A stretch of 64,000 nucleotides of DNA from Micromonospora sp. FIMYZ51 (GCF_038246755.1 NZ_CP134706.1:434001-498000), one strand, 5' to 3'; shown: positions 8,805-17,984, counted from the first letter of the stretch. Notes: generated by a model not told the origin, from the sequence alone. Program-made: numbers and translations.

Positions 8805-9764
8805 TCAGGGCCGCCAGCCAGCCGCCGACAGGGCCGAGCGGAGTTGGCTGATCACCTCAGTGGGAGCGTGGCGGATGGCCCAGGCGGGGAAGCGGAGTAC
8901 CCGGTCACCGCTCTGCCACAGGTCGTTCTGCCGGCGCATGTCCGCCCACGCCGTGGCGGGGTCGAGATGCTGGCCGCCGTCGATCTCCACGTGCACCCGC
9001 CACTGCTCGAACAGCGCATCCAGGTAGCGCCGCCTCCCGGCGGCGTCCCGGCGGACCGCCTGCCGGGTCGGCTCGGGCAGCCCGGCGCGCCGGAGGAGCG
9101 CGAGGAAATCCAGCTCCGGCAGGGAGTGCGCGCCACCCGCCGCGTCGGTTGCGGTCCGTCGGATCAGGCTGCGCCGACGTGCGCGTGGCAGGCGATCGAG
9201 TACGCGCTGCACGCCGTCACCGCCCACCAGGCGCTGCTGGAAGCCGGCCGCGATGATGGCACACGCCTCATGGTCACTGGCCGCCCACTGCGCCGCGTCC
9301 ACGATCGACCGGGCGGGCATCGTCCGACGCGGCTGCCCCACGTCGAGGATGTCCTCGTCGGCCAGGATGGTGGTGCGGTGTATCCGGACCTCGGGCGGTA
9401 TCGAACGGGGCCGGTGACTCGCCGGCACGAGCAGGTGCACGAGCCCGTCGTCGTGCCTGCGTAGGCCCCAGGCTCGGGCCGCACTCAACCCGCCCAGCAC
9501 CGCGGTCGGCCCGACGGACAGGACGGCGATCCACGGCAGCTGCGCGGTCGTCACCGGCCCGTTGTGCGTCACGTAGACCGTCCGGTGCACCTGACGCCAG
9601 CGGCCCGACTCGACGCGGTGCCGGATCGCCTTCGGCGACAGGTGTCGGCGGGCCTGGTCGAGGCTGAGCACCTGCTCCTGGTGGAACAACACCCAGGTCA
9701 ACTCGTCCGCGTCAGCCGCCGGCAGGGCAGTCTCCCACCCCGGCCGGGATACCAACTCCCGCAC
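8805..9764 (-). CDS. AbiEi-type winged-helix / DUF559 nuclease-like protein
   Basis: 319 residues from GTG 9764. The N-terminal 60 residues look like the wHTH of AbiEi-family type IV antitoxins (LFHQEQVLSLDQARRHLS, then HRVESGRWRQVHRTVYV). The C-terminal 100 residues resemble DUF559/Vsr-like endonuclease folds (ELDFLALLRRAGLPEPTRQ, YLDALFEQWRVHVEIDGGQH, NDLWQSGDRVLRFPAWAI). Similar proteins are abundant, often solitary, in actinomycetes; their role is not established. No toxin partner is adjacent. It is flanked on both sides by copies of the 50-bp palindrome. Upstream in-frame codons are low-complexity and were not used as start. Confidence 0.72.
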   Translation of the reverse strand: MRELVSRPGWETALPAADADELTWVLFHQEQVLSLDQARRHLSPKAIRHRVESGRWRQVHRTVYVTHNGPVTTAQLPWIAVLSVGPTAVLGGLSAARAWGLRRHDDGLVHLLVPASHRPRSIPPEVRIHRTTILADEDILDVGQPRRTMPARSIVDAAQWAASDHEACAIIAAGFQQRLVGGDGVQRVLDRLPRARRRSLIRRTATDAAGGAHSLPELDFLALLRRAGLPEPTRQAVRRDAAGRRRYLDALFEQWRVHVEIDGGQHLDPATAWADMRRQNDLWQSGDRVLRFPAWAIRHAPTEVISQLRSALSAAGWRP

Positions 9765-9872
9765 CCGCCCCGACGAGCCCCCGCCCCCGACGCCGCCACC
9801 CCGCCCCCGACTCCGCACACCCCCACCCTGCCGCCCGCAGCTCTCCGCCCGCTGCCCCTGTGGACAGCCAAG

Positions 9873-9922
9873 AGATCTTGGTCCGAAACCGCCCCTCTGG
9901 GGGCAGGTTCTGACCAAGATCT
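9873..9922. repeat. AGATCTTG inverted repeat, copy 2
   Basis: The same 50-bp palindrome as 8749-8798, in the same orientation, with one base changed in the loop-side arm. It begins seven bases past the stop of the FAD oxidase gene (minus strand), again a 3'-end position. Confidence 0.85.
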
Positions 9923-9929
9923 GGGCGGG

Positions 9930-11246
9930 TCAGCCGAGGAGGTGGGTGAGGTGGGGGGTGGCGAGGACGTGGTAAGGGTCCAGGCGGGTGCGGAGAAGTT
10001 GGAAGTCGGGCCAGTGGGGGTAGGCGGGCGCCAGAGAGGCGGCGTCCCGCCAGTGCAGCTTGCCCCAGTGCGGGCGACCGCCCAGCCCGGTCGCCACCTC
10101 CTCGAAGGCCCGGAAGTACGGCTCGTAGGGCATGCCGACGTACTGGTGCAGGGCGACGTACGCCGAGTCGCGCCCGTACGAGTGGGACAGCCAGATCTCA
10201 TCGGCCGCAGTGAATCGCACCTCGGCCGGGAATAGCACCTTGAACGGCAGCCGGTCGACGATCCGGCGCAGCGCGTCGAGCGCTTCGGGCAGGGTCTCGC
10301 GCGGTAGCGCGTACTCCATCTCCAGGAAGCGGACCCGGCGCGGGCTGCAAAATACCGCGTCGGAGCGGCCCGTGTAGACACGTTCGCTGAGCGCCCGCGC
10401 GGAGAGGGCGCTGATTCCCGGCGCGAGGGCCGGTGCCGCGCGGCCGAGTCGGCAGGCTCCGGCGAAGACGGTGTTGGCCAGGAAGTCGTCGTCCAGCCAG
10501 CCGCGCCAGCGGGACAGTGGGCGGTCGTCGACGGGGACCCGGTCGTTGACCTTGAGCTGCACCCGTTCGGTGTAGGGGAACCAGAAGAATTCCACGTGGT
10601 CGTGCTCGTCGACCAGGCCGGGCAAGTCGGCCAGCGCGGCGTCCAGCGCCGCCGGGCGCTCGTGGGCCCGCAGCACGAAGGCGTCCACGCAGCGCAGCGT
10701 CACCTCGACCAGTACGCCGAGTGCGCCGAGGGAGACCCGGGCCGCGTCGAAGACGTCGGGGCGTTCCTCGGCGGAGCAGCGCAGTACCTCGCCGGCCCCG
10801 GTGACCAGGGTCAGCGCCTCGACGAAGGTGGCCAGGTTGCCGTAGGCCGCGCCGGTGCCGTGGGTGCCGGTGGAGATCGCACCGGCCACCGTCTGCGCGT
10901 CGATGTCGCCGAGGTTAGGCAGCGCCAGGCGGTGACTGGCGAGTAGGACATTGAGCTGCCGCAGGGTCATTCCGGACGGTACGGTGACGAGGCGCCGATC
11001 GATGTCTACGCGTACGTCGGTGGCGAGCCGAGTCAACTCCATCCGCCGCCCGTCGCTGACCGCGACGGGGGTGAAGGAGTGGCCAGTGCCGACCGGGCGG
11101 ATCCGCTCACCGGTCTCGGCGGCCGAGCGGACCTGTTCGGCGACCTCGGCGATCGAGGCGGGCCGCAGCACTGCGGTCGCCCGGCTGTGTTGATTGCCGG
11201 CCCAGTTGGACCAGGCGGCGGCATCGGCGGGTGCGGTTGCGGCCAT
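9930..11246 (-). CDS. FAD-linked alditol / sugar-lactone oxidase (ALO family)
   Basis: 438 residues. An N-terminal PCMH FAD-binding domain (RPVGTGHSFTPVAVSDG; GDIDAQTVAGAISTGTHGTG) is followed by a C-terminal ALO domain ending HWGKLHW. The HW(G/N)K motif near the C terminus is conserved in xylitol/alditol oxidases and lactone oxidases. Flavin is probably attached at the His of GTGHS. The substrate is likely a polyol or aldonolactone, with H2O2 as product. ATG 11246 follows GAGGAG with good spacing; an upstream GTG lies inside that site. It is divergent from a TetR gene with an operator between them. Confidence 0.88.
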   Translation of the reverse strand: MAATAPADAAAWSNWAGNQHSRATAVLRPASIAEVAEQVRSAAETGERIRPVGTGHSFTPVAVSDGRRMELTRLATDVRVDIDRRLVTVPSGMTLRQLNVLLASHRLALPNLGDIDAQTVAGAISTGTHGTGAAYGNLATFVEALTLVTGAGEVLRCSAEERPDVFDAARVSLGALGVLVEVTLRCVDAFVLRAHERPAALDAALADLPGLVDEHDHVEFFWFPYTERVQLKVNDRVPVDDRPLSRWRGWLDDDFLANTVFAGACRLGRAAPALAPGISALSARALSERVYTGRSDAVFCSPRRVRFLEMEYALPRETLPEALDALRRIVDRLPFKVLFPAEVRFTAADEIWLSHSYGRDSAYVALHQYVGMPYEPYFRAFEEVATGLGGRPHWGKLHWRDAASLAPAYPHWPDFQLLRTRLDPYHVLATPHLTHLLG

Positions 11247-11264
11247 CGGCACTCCTCGAAGTGA

Positions 11265-11283
11265 ATATGAACCGAATTCATAT
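11265..11283. promoter_or_regulatory. Palindromic operator, probably for the TetR regulator
   Basis: A perfect dyad ATATGAA-ccgaa-TTCATAT sits 19 bases upstream of the oxidase start and about 110 bases from the TetR start. It is AT-rich against a GC-rich background and of the length typical for a TetR dimer. Self-regulation and control of the oxidase are inferred. Confidence 0.75.
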
Positions 11284-11390
11284 CAGGAACGTTGTCCCTG
11301 GTAAACACCGCAATAGAGGTCCGCTCGTTGTACCGGTAGTCACGAAGTCGTGACTTGGAGATATGTTCATCCGTCGAGAGGGGGTGGCGA

Positions 11391-12113
11391 GTGTCCACTT
11401 CAGCCGCCACGACCGGACCGCTGCGTCGGGTACCAGTGCAAGGTCGTAGTGTCGCGCGCGTCCAGCGGATGCTGGACGCCTGCGCCGAACTCGTCGACGA
11501 GGTGGGGTACGAGGGACTGACCACCACCCTGCTCGCCGAGCGGGCCGAGGTGGCGATCGGGTCGGTCTATCAGTTCTTCCCGGACAAGCGAGCGATCGTG
11601 CAGGCGCTGACTCTGCGCACGATGGAGTCCTACCTCCAGCGGCTCGACGAACGCTTCGCCTCGGACGACCTGACCCACTGGTGGGACGGGGTCGACGCGG
11701 GCATCGACGAATACATCACGATGCACCGCACCGTCCCCGGTTTCCGTACCCTGCACTTCGGCGACGTGGTCGACCTGCATCTGCTCGATGAGCAGCGAGA
11801 CAACAACGGGGTGATCGCGGACCAGTTGGCCCGGGTGCTCACCGAGCGGTTCGGCCTGTCCGACGTTCCCGACCTGCGTTTTCATCTGGAGATCGCGGTG
11901 GAGGTGGCCGACGCGCTGATCAAGCTCGCGTTCCGCCGCCGTACGCCGGACGGCGACGACCGGGTGCTGATCGAGGCCAAGGCGTTGATCCGCGAGTACC
12001 TGTACCGCCAGGTGGATGCCCGGGGCGAGACCGGCCAGCGACCGGTCGTGCAGCCCGCGAAGCCGGCCGACGACCAGATCGTCGATTCCGCACCGGCGAC
12101 CCAGTCCGCCTGA
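11391..12113 (+). CDS. TetR-family transcriptional regulator
   Basis: 240 residues. The N-terminal HTH reads RMLDACAELVDEVGYEGLTTTLLAERAEVAIGSVYQFFPDK with the TetR signature at its end. The C-terminal ligand domain carries several acidic and hydrophobic helices (YITMHRTVPGFRTLHFGDVV). GTG 11391 is chosen because a purine-rich GAGAGGGGGTGG lies just before it. The last 25 residues are a low-complexity tail. It probably represses itself and the divergent FAD oxidase through the dyad at 11265-11283. Confidence 0.9.
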   Translation: MSTSAATTGPLRRVPVQGRSVARVQRMLDACAELVDEVGYEGLTTTLLAERAEVAIGSVYQFFPDKRAIVQALTLRTMESYLQRLDERFASDDLTHWWDGVDAGIDEYITMHRTVPGFRTLHFGDVVDLHLLDEQRDNNGVIADQLARVLTERFGLSDVPDLRFHLEIAVEVADALIKLAFRRRTPDGDDRVLIEAKALIREYLYRQVDARGETGQRPVVQPAKPADDQIVDSAPATQSA

Positions 12114-12147
12114 CCCTCCGCCCGGCTCTGCCCCCAGCCGGGCGGGT

Positions 12148-13356
12148 TCAGAGGAAGGCCCGGCCCTCGCCCCGGTAGGTCGGCACCGTGGCCACCACCT
12201 CATCGCCTGCCACCAGGTGCAACTCGTTTACCCGTTCGCACAGTTCCCCCGACTTGGCGTGGCGGAACCAGACGCGGTCGCCGAGGCACAGGGTGGCGGC
12301 CGGTGCCCCGCTCAGCGGGGTCTGCACCTCACCGGCCCCTTCCGCGCCGATCAGTTGGAGCCCGGCCGGCAACCACGGTCGCGGCTGCCGACTGTCGGCC
12401 GCCGGGCCGGAGGCGATCCAGCCGCCGCCGAGCACGGTGGCCAGATTCGGTGCCGGCCGGCGTACCACCGCGCAGGCGAAGAAGGCCGCCGGGGTGGGAC
12501 GCCAGCTGCGATACCCGTCGAAGAGCGTCGGCCCGTACAGGCCCGATCCCGCGGTGACCTCGGTGATCGCGGGATCGGCGCTGGTCGCGGCCACGCTGCC
12601 GGTGCCACCGCCGTTCACGAACTCCAGGTCGGCGTGCTCGCGTACCGCAGCCGCCGCCGCGCCACGGCGGGCCAGCAACTCGCGGTACGAGCCGCGTTGG
12701 GCCAGCCGGATCGCGGCGCCGAGCACCGCCTGCCCGGGCGGCGCGTCGCCCAGGCCGGCGATCTGCGCCTCGTACGACATCAGCCCGACCAGCCGGAAGC
12801 CCGGCCGGGCGGCCACGGTGGCGGCCAGCCGACCGGCCGCCCGCGCGGTGTGCACCGGTGACCGGCGTACCCCGATGTGCACCCGTCCGCCCAGGGGCCG
12901 CCAGGATGCGTCCAGATCCAGGCAGACCCGCAACTCGGTGCGGCGGCCCGGCGGGCACACCGCGTCACAGAAGTCGAGCTGTTTCGGATCGTCGACCATC
13001 AGGGTGATGGCCGCCGCGAGGTCCGGATCGGCCGCCAGTTCGGCAAGCGCCTGCCGGTCGACCGTGGGGTACGCCATCAGCACGTCGGTGGCGACTCCGG
13101 TGCGGGCCAGCCAGATCGCCTCGGGCAGCGTGAACGCCATCACGCCGCGCCAGCCCGGCCGGGCCAGTGCACGGGTGATCAGATCACGGCTGCGTAACGA
13201 CTTGCTGGCGATCCGCAACGGCTTGCCGCCGGACCGGGCGGCGAGCGCGGCGGCGTTGGCGTCGAAGGCGGTGAGGTCGACCACCGCGTACGGCGGGTCG
13301 AGATGCGCGGTCGCCCGGTCCAGCCGGTGGCGCAGGTTCTCGCTGTCGGTGGCCAC
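12148..13356 (-). CDS. PLP-dependent amino acid deaminase/aldolase (alanine racemase fold)
   Basis: 402 residues. An N-terminal alanine-racemase-like barrel has the PLP lysine in LRIASKSLRS, followed by VLMAYPTVD, a central NGGGTGSVAAT phosphate-binding segment and a C-terminal beta domain with LGDRVWFRHAKSGELCERVNE typical of D-serine dehydratase/D-threonine aldolase-like enzymes. The HAKSGE region contributes a metal site in that family. It often accompanies the FAD lactone/alditol oxidase in actinomycetes. Reaction and substrate are unproven. It is convergent with the TetR gene. Confidence 0.85.
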   Translation of the reverse strand: MATDSENLRHRLDRATAHLDPPYAVVDLTAFDANAAALAARSGGKPLRIASKSLRSRDLITRALARPGWRGVMAFTLPEAIWLARTGVATDVLMAYPTVDRQALAELAADPDLAAAITLMVDDPKQLDFCDAVCPPGRRTELRVCLDLDASWRPLGGRVHIGVRRSPVHTARAAGRLAATVAARPGFRLVGLMSYEAQIAGLGDAPPGQAVLGAAIRLAQRGSYRELLARRGAAAAAVREHADLEFVNGGGTGSVAATSADPAITEVTAGSGLYGPTLFDGYRSWRPTPAAFFACAVVRRPAPNLATVLGGGWIASGPAADSRQPRPWLPAGLQLIGAEGAGEVQTPLSGAPAATLCLGDRVWFRHAKSGELCERVNELHLVAGDEVVATVPTYRGEGRAFL

Positions 13357-13505
13357 GTGTGCACGCTAACTGTGAAACGGTGAATGCGAAATACCCTCGC
13401 ATCTGTCTGCGCCGAGCAGGCTGGCCACGGCGGCCTAGGCTGCGACGAGCAGGTGATGCGGGACGGGGAGAGATGCCCCGTCGGGACTAGAGTGTTCCAC
13501 CGGGG

Positions 13506-15806
13506 GTGCCCAGCGATGGGCCGGCACGTGGAGGTACGGCCATCGAAAGCCAATTCAACGGCGAGTCGTCCGGCGTGTCGCCGTCTGCGGACCAGCCCGC
13601 CGGCACAGCCGACCGTCCCGGCAACGCCGCCGCCAGCCCGTCCGCCGGCAATCCGTCCGGCGCGCCGGCTGCTCAGGCCGATCTCAACGGCTATTCGGCG
13701 ATCCGCTCGGTGCTGCGCATCCGGCCGTTCCGCCGGCTCTGGATCGTGCTCGGCGCGGCCTCCTTCGGCGACTGGCTCGGCCTGCTGGCGACAAGCGTGT
13801 TCGCCGCCTCGCAGGTGGAGGGGAGCACCGCCAAGGGAGCGGCCTTCGGTGGCGTGATCGCCATCCGGCTGCTGCCGGCGCTGCTGCTCGGCCCGGTCGC
13901 CGGAGTGCTCGCCGACCGCTTCGACCGGCGCTGGACGATGGTCATCTGTGACCTGCTGCGGTTCGTGCTGTTCGCCTCCATCCCGCTCTACGCGCTGACC
14001 GGCGCCAGCGGCGCGCGGGTGGTCAGCTGGGCGGCGATCGCCACCTTCCTGATCGAGACGGTCACCCTGCTCTGGATCCCGGCCAAGGAAGCGGCGGTAC
14101 CGAATCTCATCCCGCGCGCCCGCCTGGAGACGGCGAACCAGCTCACCCTGATCACCACGTACGGCCTGACTCCGGTTTTCGCCGCGATCGTGCTCTCCTC
14201 GCTGGACGGCATCATCCGGGGTGCCACCGGCGGCGAGATGCCGGACTGGGCCCAGCCCGCGCAACTCGCGCTCTGGTTCAACGCGCTGTCCCGGCTCGCC
14301 ACCGCCGTGGTGGTGGCGTTCGGCATCAAGGAGATCAGTCAGGGGCAGACCGCCGAGGGAGAGCGCACCGAGCAGAGCATGCTGCGCCAGTTCACCGAGG
14401 GCTGGCGGTTCATCGGGCAGACTCCGCTGGTCCGGGGCCTGGTGCTGGGCATCTTCGGTGCCTTCGCCGGTGGCGGCATCGTGATCGGCACGGCCCGGTT
14501 CTTCGCCGCCTCGCTCGGCGCCGGTGACGCCGCCTTCTTCCTGCTCTTCGGCGCGATCTTCGTGGGTCTGGCGATCGGCATCGGGCTCGGCCCGACAATC
14601 GTGCGGGACATGTCCCGGCGGCGCTGGTTCGGCATGAGCATCGTGCTGGCCAGCGCCTCGGTGATGGCCCTCTCCTTCGCCTTCCACCTCTCCATGGCGC
14701 TTGTCGGCGCGATCCTGGTCGGTGCCGGCGCCGGCATGGCGTTCCTCTCCGGCACCACCCTGCTCGGCGGCGAGGTCGCCGACGAGGTACGCGGCCGGGT
14801 CTTCGCCGTGGTGCAGATCGGCACCCGGCTGGTGCTGATCCTGGCGATCGCGCTGGGCAGCCTGCTCGCCGGGGTCGGCGGATCGCGGACCCTGGAGATC
14901 GCCGACCTGGGCATCTCGATCTCCGCCACCCGCCTGCTGCTGCTCGCCGCCGGTGCGGCCGGGATCTTCGCCGGAGTCAGCGCGTTCGGTCAGATGGACG
15001 ACAAGAAGGGCGTCCCGGTCCTGGCCGACCTCTGGGGCTCGATCCGTGGCCGTCCGCTGATGCCGGCCGAACCGTTCGTCTCGGCCGGGCTCTTCGTGGT
15101 CTTCGAGGGCGGCGAGGGCGCGGGCAAGTCGACCCAGCTCGCCGTGCTGGCCGAGCGGCTGCGGGACGAGGGGCGGGACGTGGTGGTCACCCGGGAGCCG
15201 GGCGCGACCGGGATAGGCGAGCGGATCCGCGCACTGGTGCTCAACACCGACGCCGCCGAGGCGCCCTCGCCGCGCGCGGAGGCACTGCTCTACGCCGCCG
15301 ACCGGGCGCACCACGTGGCCACGGTGGTCCGGCCCGCCCTGGTCGAGGGTGCCGTCGTGATCAGCGACAGGTACGTCGACTCGTCCCTGGCGTACCAGGG
15401 CGCCGGCCGTACGCTCCCGGTCGACGAGGTCTCCTGGCTCTCCTCCTGGGCCACCGGTGGGCTCAAGCCCGACCTGGTGGTGCTCCTGGACGTGGACCCG
15501 CGTACCGGCTTGTCCCGGGTCGCCGCGCGCAGCGAGGCCGCCGACCGGTTGGAGGCCGAGTCGGTAGCGTTCCATGAGCGGGTTCGGTACGCCTTCCTCG
15601 ACCTCGCCGCCGCCGACCCCAAGCGGTACCTGGTGCTCGACGCCGCCCGCCCGGTGGAGGAGATCGCCGAGCGGGTCGCCCGCCGGGTGGCCGAACTGCT
15701 CGGTGCGCCAGGTGGCATCAACCACCCGGGGCCGGCGAACGGCCCGGACACCTCGGTGCAGCCCCAGTTATCCCCTTCGGAGCTGGTGACGACCGAGCGG
15801 ACTTGA
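13506..15806 (+). CDS. tmk: MFS transporter-like membrane domain fused to thymidylate kinase
   Basis: 766 residues. After a Ser/Pro/Ala-rich head (about 60) come about 12 hydrophobic spans of an MFS-like domain (residues ~75-500). A full dTMP kinase then starts near residue 528: P-loop GGEGAGKST (535-543), TREPG, DRY in ISDRYVDSSLAYQGAG, and the LID arginine region. It makes dTDP from dTMP. The fusion is known in Streptomyces at the same locus, so it is not an assembly artefact. Start is uncertain: GTG 13506 lacks a ribosome site, while GGAGG at 13530-13534 is perfectly spaced before an ATC codon at 13542. Confidence 0.92.
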   Translation: MPSDGPARGGTAIESQFNGESSGVSPSADQPAGTADRPGNAAASPSAGNPSGAPAAQADLNGYSAIRSVLRIRPFRRLWIVLGAASFGDWLGLLATSVFAASQVEGSTAKGAAFGGVIAIRLLPALLLGPVAGVLADRFDRRWTMVICDLLRFVLFASIPLYALTGASGARVVSWAAIATFLIETVTLLWIPAKEAAVPNLIPRARLETANQLTLITTYGLTPVFAAIVLSSLDGIIRGATGGEMPDWAQPAQLALWFNALSRLATAVVVAFGIKEISQGQTAEGERTEQSMLRQFTEGWRFIGQTPLVRGLVLGIFGAFAGGGIVIGTARFFAASLGAGDAAFFLLFGAIFVGLAIGIGLGPTIVRDMSRRRWFGMSIVLASASVMALSFAFHLSMALVGAILVGAGAGMAFLSGTTLLGGEVADEVRGRVFAVVQIGTRLVLILAIALGSLLAGVGGSRTLEIADLGISISATRLLLLAAGAAGIFAGVSAFGQMDDKKGVPVLADLWGSIRGRPLMPAEPFVSAGLFVVFEGGEGAGKSTQLAVLAERLRDEGRDVVVTREPGATGIGERIRALVLNTDAAEAPSPRAEALLYAADRAHHVATVVRPALVEGAVVISDRYVDSSLAYQGAGRTLPVDEVSWLSSWATGGLKPDLVVLLDVDPRTGLSRVAARSEAADRLEAESVAFHERVRYAFLDLAAADPKRYLVLDAARPVEEIAERVARRVAELLGAPGGINHPGPANGPDTSVQPQLSPSELVTTERT

Positions 15807-15839
15807 CGACGGAGCGGACTTGACGACCGAGCGGAACTG
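15789..15839 (+). repeat. 17-bp tandem repeat (3 units) spanning the tmk stop
   Basis: Three units of ACGACCGAGCGGACTTG with one or two changes. The stop codon TGA arises at each unit junction (TTG-A). The first unit encodes the last residues of tmk. Confidence 0.85.
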
Positions 15840-15858
15840 ACGGGGCGGGGTGAAGTTG

Positions 15859-17142
15859 ATGGCGGACGCCTTCGCCGACCTGGTCGGGCAGGACGAGGCG
15901 GTACTGATGCTGCGGCAGGCTGCCGCCTCCGCCGCCGCCGTGCTGCGCACCGCCAACGGGCCGACGGAGCCGGAGCCGGCGACCGGGCTGGACCCGGACG
16001 TGCTGCCCGGGGCGGACCCGGACCTGGAGGCCGGGTCGGAGGCGGGTCCCGAGCCGGGTGCCGGGATGACCCACGCCTGGATCTTCACCGGCCCGCCCGG
16101 TTCGGGACGGTCGGTCGCGGCACGAGCCTTCGCCGCCGCGTTGCAGTGTGGGCACGGCACCGGGTGCGGGCAGTGTCCCGGGTGCCACACCACCCTGGCC
16201 GGCACCCACGCCGACGTACGGCTTGTGGTGCCCGATGGGCTCTCCATCGGCGTCAACGAGATGCGGGCCCTGGTGCTCCGGGCGGCAAGCACCCCGTCCG
16301 GCGGGCGCTGGCAGATCGTGATCATCGAGGATGCCGACCGGCTGACCGAGGCAGCCGGAAACGCGCTGCTCAAGGCGGTGGAAGAGCCGCCGCCACGGAC
16401 CGTTTTCCTGCTCTGTGCGCCCTCCACCCACCCGGACGACATTTCGGTGACCATCCGGTCGCGCTGCCGGGTCGTACCGCTGCGGCAGCCGCCGGTCGAC
16501 GCGGTGGCCGAGGTGCTGGTGCGGCGCGACGGGATCGCGCCCGACGTGGCGCGGTGGGCGGCGGCGGCCACCCAGGGTCACGTGGGGCGGGCCCGGCGCC
16601 TGGCCGGTGACCCGCAGGCCCGCTCCCGGCGCGAGGCGGTGCTCGCGGTGCCACGTCGGCTGACCAGCGTCGGTGCCGCCTTCGACGCGGCATCCGCGCT
16701 GATCGAGGCGGCCGAGGCGGAGGCCGAGGCGTCGGTGACGGAGATCGACGCGGCGGAGCGTGCGGCACTGGAAACCGCCCTCGGAGCGGGTGGTACGGGC
16801 CGGGGTGCGGCCAGCGCCGCGCGGGGTGCCGCCGGACAGTTGAAGGACCTGGAACGGCGGCAGAAGTCGCGGGCCACCCGGGCGCAACGGGACGCCCTGG
16901 ACCGGGCCCTGGTCGACCTGGCCGCGTTCTACCGGGACGCGTTGACGGTGGCACTTGGCGCACCGGTGGCACCGGTGCACACCGACACCGCCGAGCTGGC
17001 CGGCGCGGGAGCCCGCAGCTGGCAGGCGGAGGGGGCGCTGCGGCGGCTGGAGGCAGTGCTGGCCTGCCGTACCGCGATCGAAACCAACGTCAAGCCCCGG
17101 ATCGCGGTGGAGGCGATGATGCTCGCCCTCTGGAAGGGCTGA
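15859..17142 (+). CDS. holB: DNA polymerase III subunit delta'
   Basis: 427 residues. A clamp-loader AAA+ protein: DLVGQDEAVLMLRQAA, a 50-residue acidic insertion (PEPATGLDPD...), Walker A GPPGSGRS, a zinc-binding cluster (C-x8-CPGC type, LQCGHGTGCGQCPGCH), IIEDADRL in place of a full Walker B, SRC motif (IRSRCRVVPL), and the C-terminal collar helices. It acts in the complex that loads the sliding clamp. ATG 15859 is preferred to GTG 15850, giving the usual short start before the VGQ motif. Order tmk-holB-(ricT) is widely conserved. Confidence 0.93.
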   Translation: MADAFADLVGQDEAVLMLRQAAASAAAVLRTANGPTEPEPATGLDPDVLPGADPDLEAGSEAGPEPGAGMTHAWIFTGPPGSGRSVAARAFAAALQCGHGTGCGQCPGCHTTLAGTHADVRLVVPDGLSIGVNEMRALVLRAASTPSGGRWQIVIIEDADRLTEAAGNALLKAVEEPPPRTVFLLCAPSTHPDDISVTIRSRCRVVPLRQPPVDAVAEVLVRRDGIAPDVARWAAAATQGHVGRARRLAGDPQARSRREAVLAVPRRLTSVGAAFDAASALIEAAEAEAEASVTEIDAAERAALETALGAGGTGRGAASAARGAAGQLKDLERRQKSRATRAQRDALDRALVDLAAFYRDALTVALGAPVAPVHTDTAELAGAGARSWQAEGALRRLEAVLACRTAIETNVKPRIAVEAMMLALWKG

Positions 17143-17210
17143 CTCCGGCGGCACCCGCCCGGGCTGACTCCGGCATCGCCCGGCTGGGCTGACTTCGGCG
17201 GTGCACGGGG
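17136..17210 (+). repeat. 25-bp degenerate tandem repeat (3 units) spanning the holB stop
   Basis: Units begin at 17136, 17161 and 17186 with GGGCTGACTCCGGC (third GGGCTGACTTCGGC); the rest of each unit is diverged. The TGA stop of holB is repeated in every unit. The remaining gap to 17347 holds no other clear feature except a GGGGGAGGAG ribosome site at its end. Confidence 0.75.
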
Positions 17211-17347
17211 TGTCGGAGCGTGGTCCATCGCTGGCCGGACCGTTATCCACAGCCATCGACAGGCGCAATTCGCGTGCGGTACGGTCCAATGTGCCCTGGT
17301 GACGGTGGTGGCACGCACAGTGAGCACGCTGGGGGAGGAGTCCGCCG

Positions 17348-17677
17348 ATGTCGCGGGGTGAGATCGATGAGGCGTGGATCGAGGAGGCGGTCCGGCGTTA
17401 CCGCCGGATCGAATCCCTCCAGGCCGAGTTCGACCGGGCCGTGGCAACGGTCGAGGTGACCGTACGGTCACCGGACGGCCTGGTGGAGGTGGTGGTGACC
17501 GCCAGCGGCCGGATCACCGACGTGCGGTTCCTCGGTCCGCTGCACAACCGGGCACCGCGCGATGTGGCCGGGTCGGTGCGGGCCGCGGTGGCGGCTGCCG
17601 CCGACGCCGCGCAGTGGGCCCGGGAGAAGTTGCACAACGAGACCTTCACCGCCTACCGGCCGCTGACGGGGGCGTGA
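17348..17677 (+). CDS. YbaB/EbfC-like small protein
   Basis: 109 residues. An N-terminal helix (EEAVRRYRRIESLQAEFDRAVATVEVTV) is followed by a beta hairpin (LVEVVVTASGRITDVRFL) and a C-terminal helix, which is the YbaB/EbfC nucleoid-protein layout. In actinomycetes such proteins often precede EspC/WXG100-like secretion genes. A strong GGGGGAGGAG ribosome site fixes the start. It is the first of three tightly packed genes (one-base gap, then one-base overlap). Confidence 0.75.
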   Translation: MSRGEIDEAWIEEAVRRYRRIESLQAEFDRAVATVEVTVRSPDGLVEVVVTASGRITDVRFLGPLHNRAPRDVAGSVRAAVAAAADAAQWAREKLHNETFTAYRPLTGA

Positions 17678-17678
17678 G

Positions 17679-17984
17679 ATGGAGAGCCTTCGTGCCCTGG
17701 CCGCCCGGCTCGACGAGGCGAGCGCGACCCTGACCGCCCTCTCCCGATCGATCATCGCTGCCGACCCGGCACAGGCGGCGTTCGGCGTCGATGCTCCCGG
17801 GCGGCCCGGCGAGATCGGGCGGGCGCTGCACCGGCAGTGGATGGCGGCCACGGGCGATCGAGCCCGGGAGGCGCACGTCGCCGCCGCACAGCTGTCCGCC
17901 ACCGCAGACGCGCTGCGCCAGGCCGCTGCCCGCTACGCCGACACCGATTCGGTCGCCGCCCGCCGAATGGTCGGGGAGGCGTGA
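17679..17984 (+). CDS. EspC/WXG100-like type VII secretion-associated protein
   Basis: 101 residues, all helical, with no cysteine and no signal peptide. Pattern: MESLRALAARLDEASATLTALS, then HRQWMAATGDRAREA and a second helix ending near RRMVGEA. Size and helix-turn-helix hairpin fit the ESX-associated EspC/WXG100 group, with HRQW in place of a strict WXG. It follows the YbaB-like gene by one base and overlaps the next. No ESX ATPase or membrane subunit is in the window. Confidence 0.6.
   Translation: MESLRALAARLDEASATLTALSRSIIAADPAQAAFGVDAPGRPGEIGRALHRQWMAATGDRAREAHVAAAQLSATADALRQAAARYADTDSVAARRMVGEA

Noticed and set aside
13179..15725. An 848-codon minus-strand frame opposite the tmk fusion
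   Set aside because: His/Arg/Gly-rich shadow with no domain; its end overlaps the deaminase start region in another frame.
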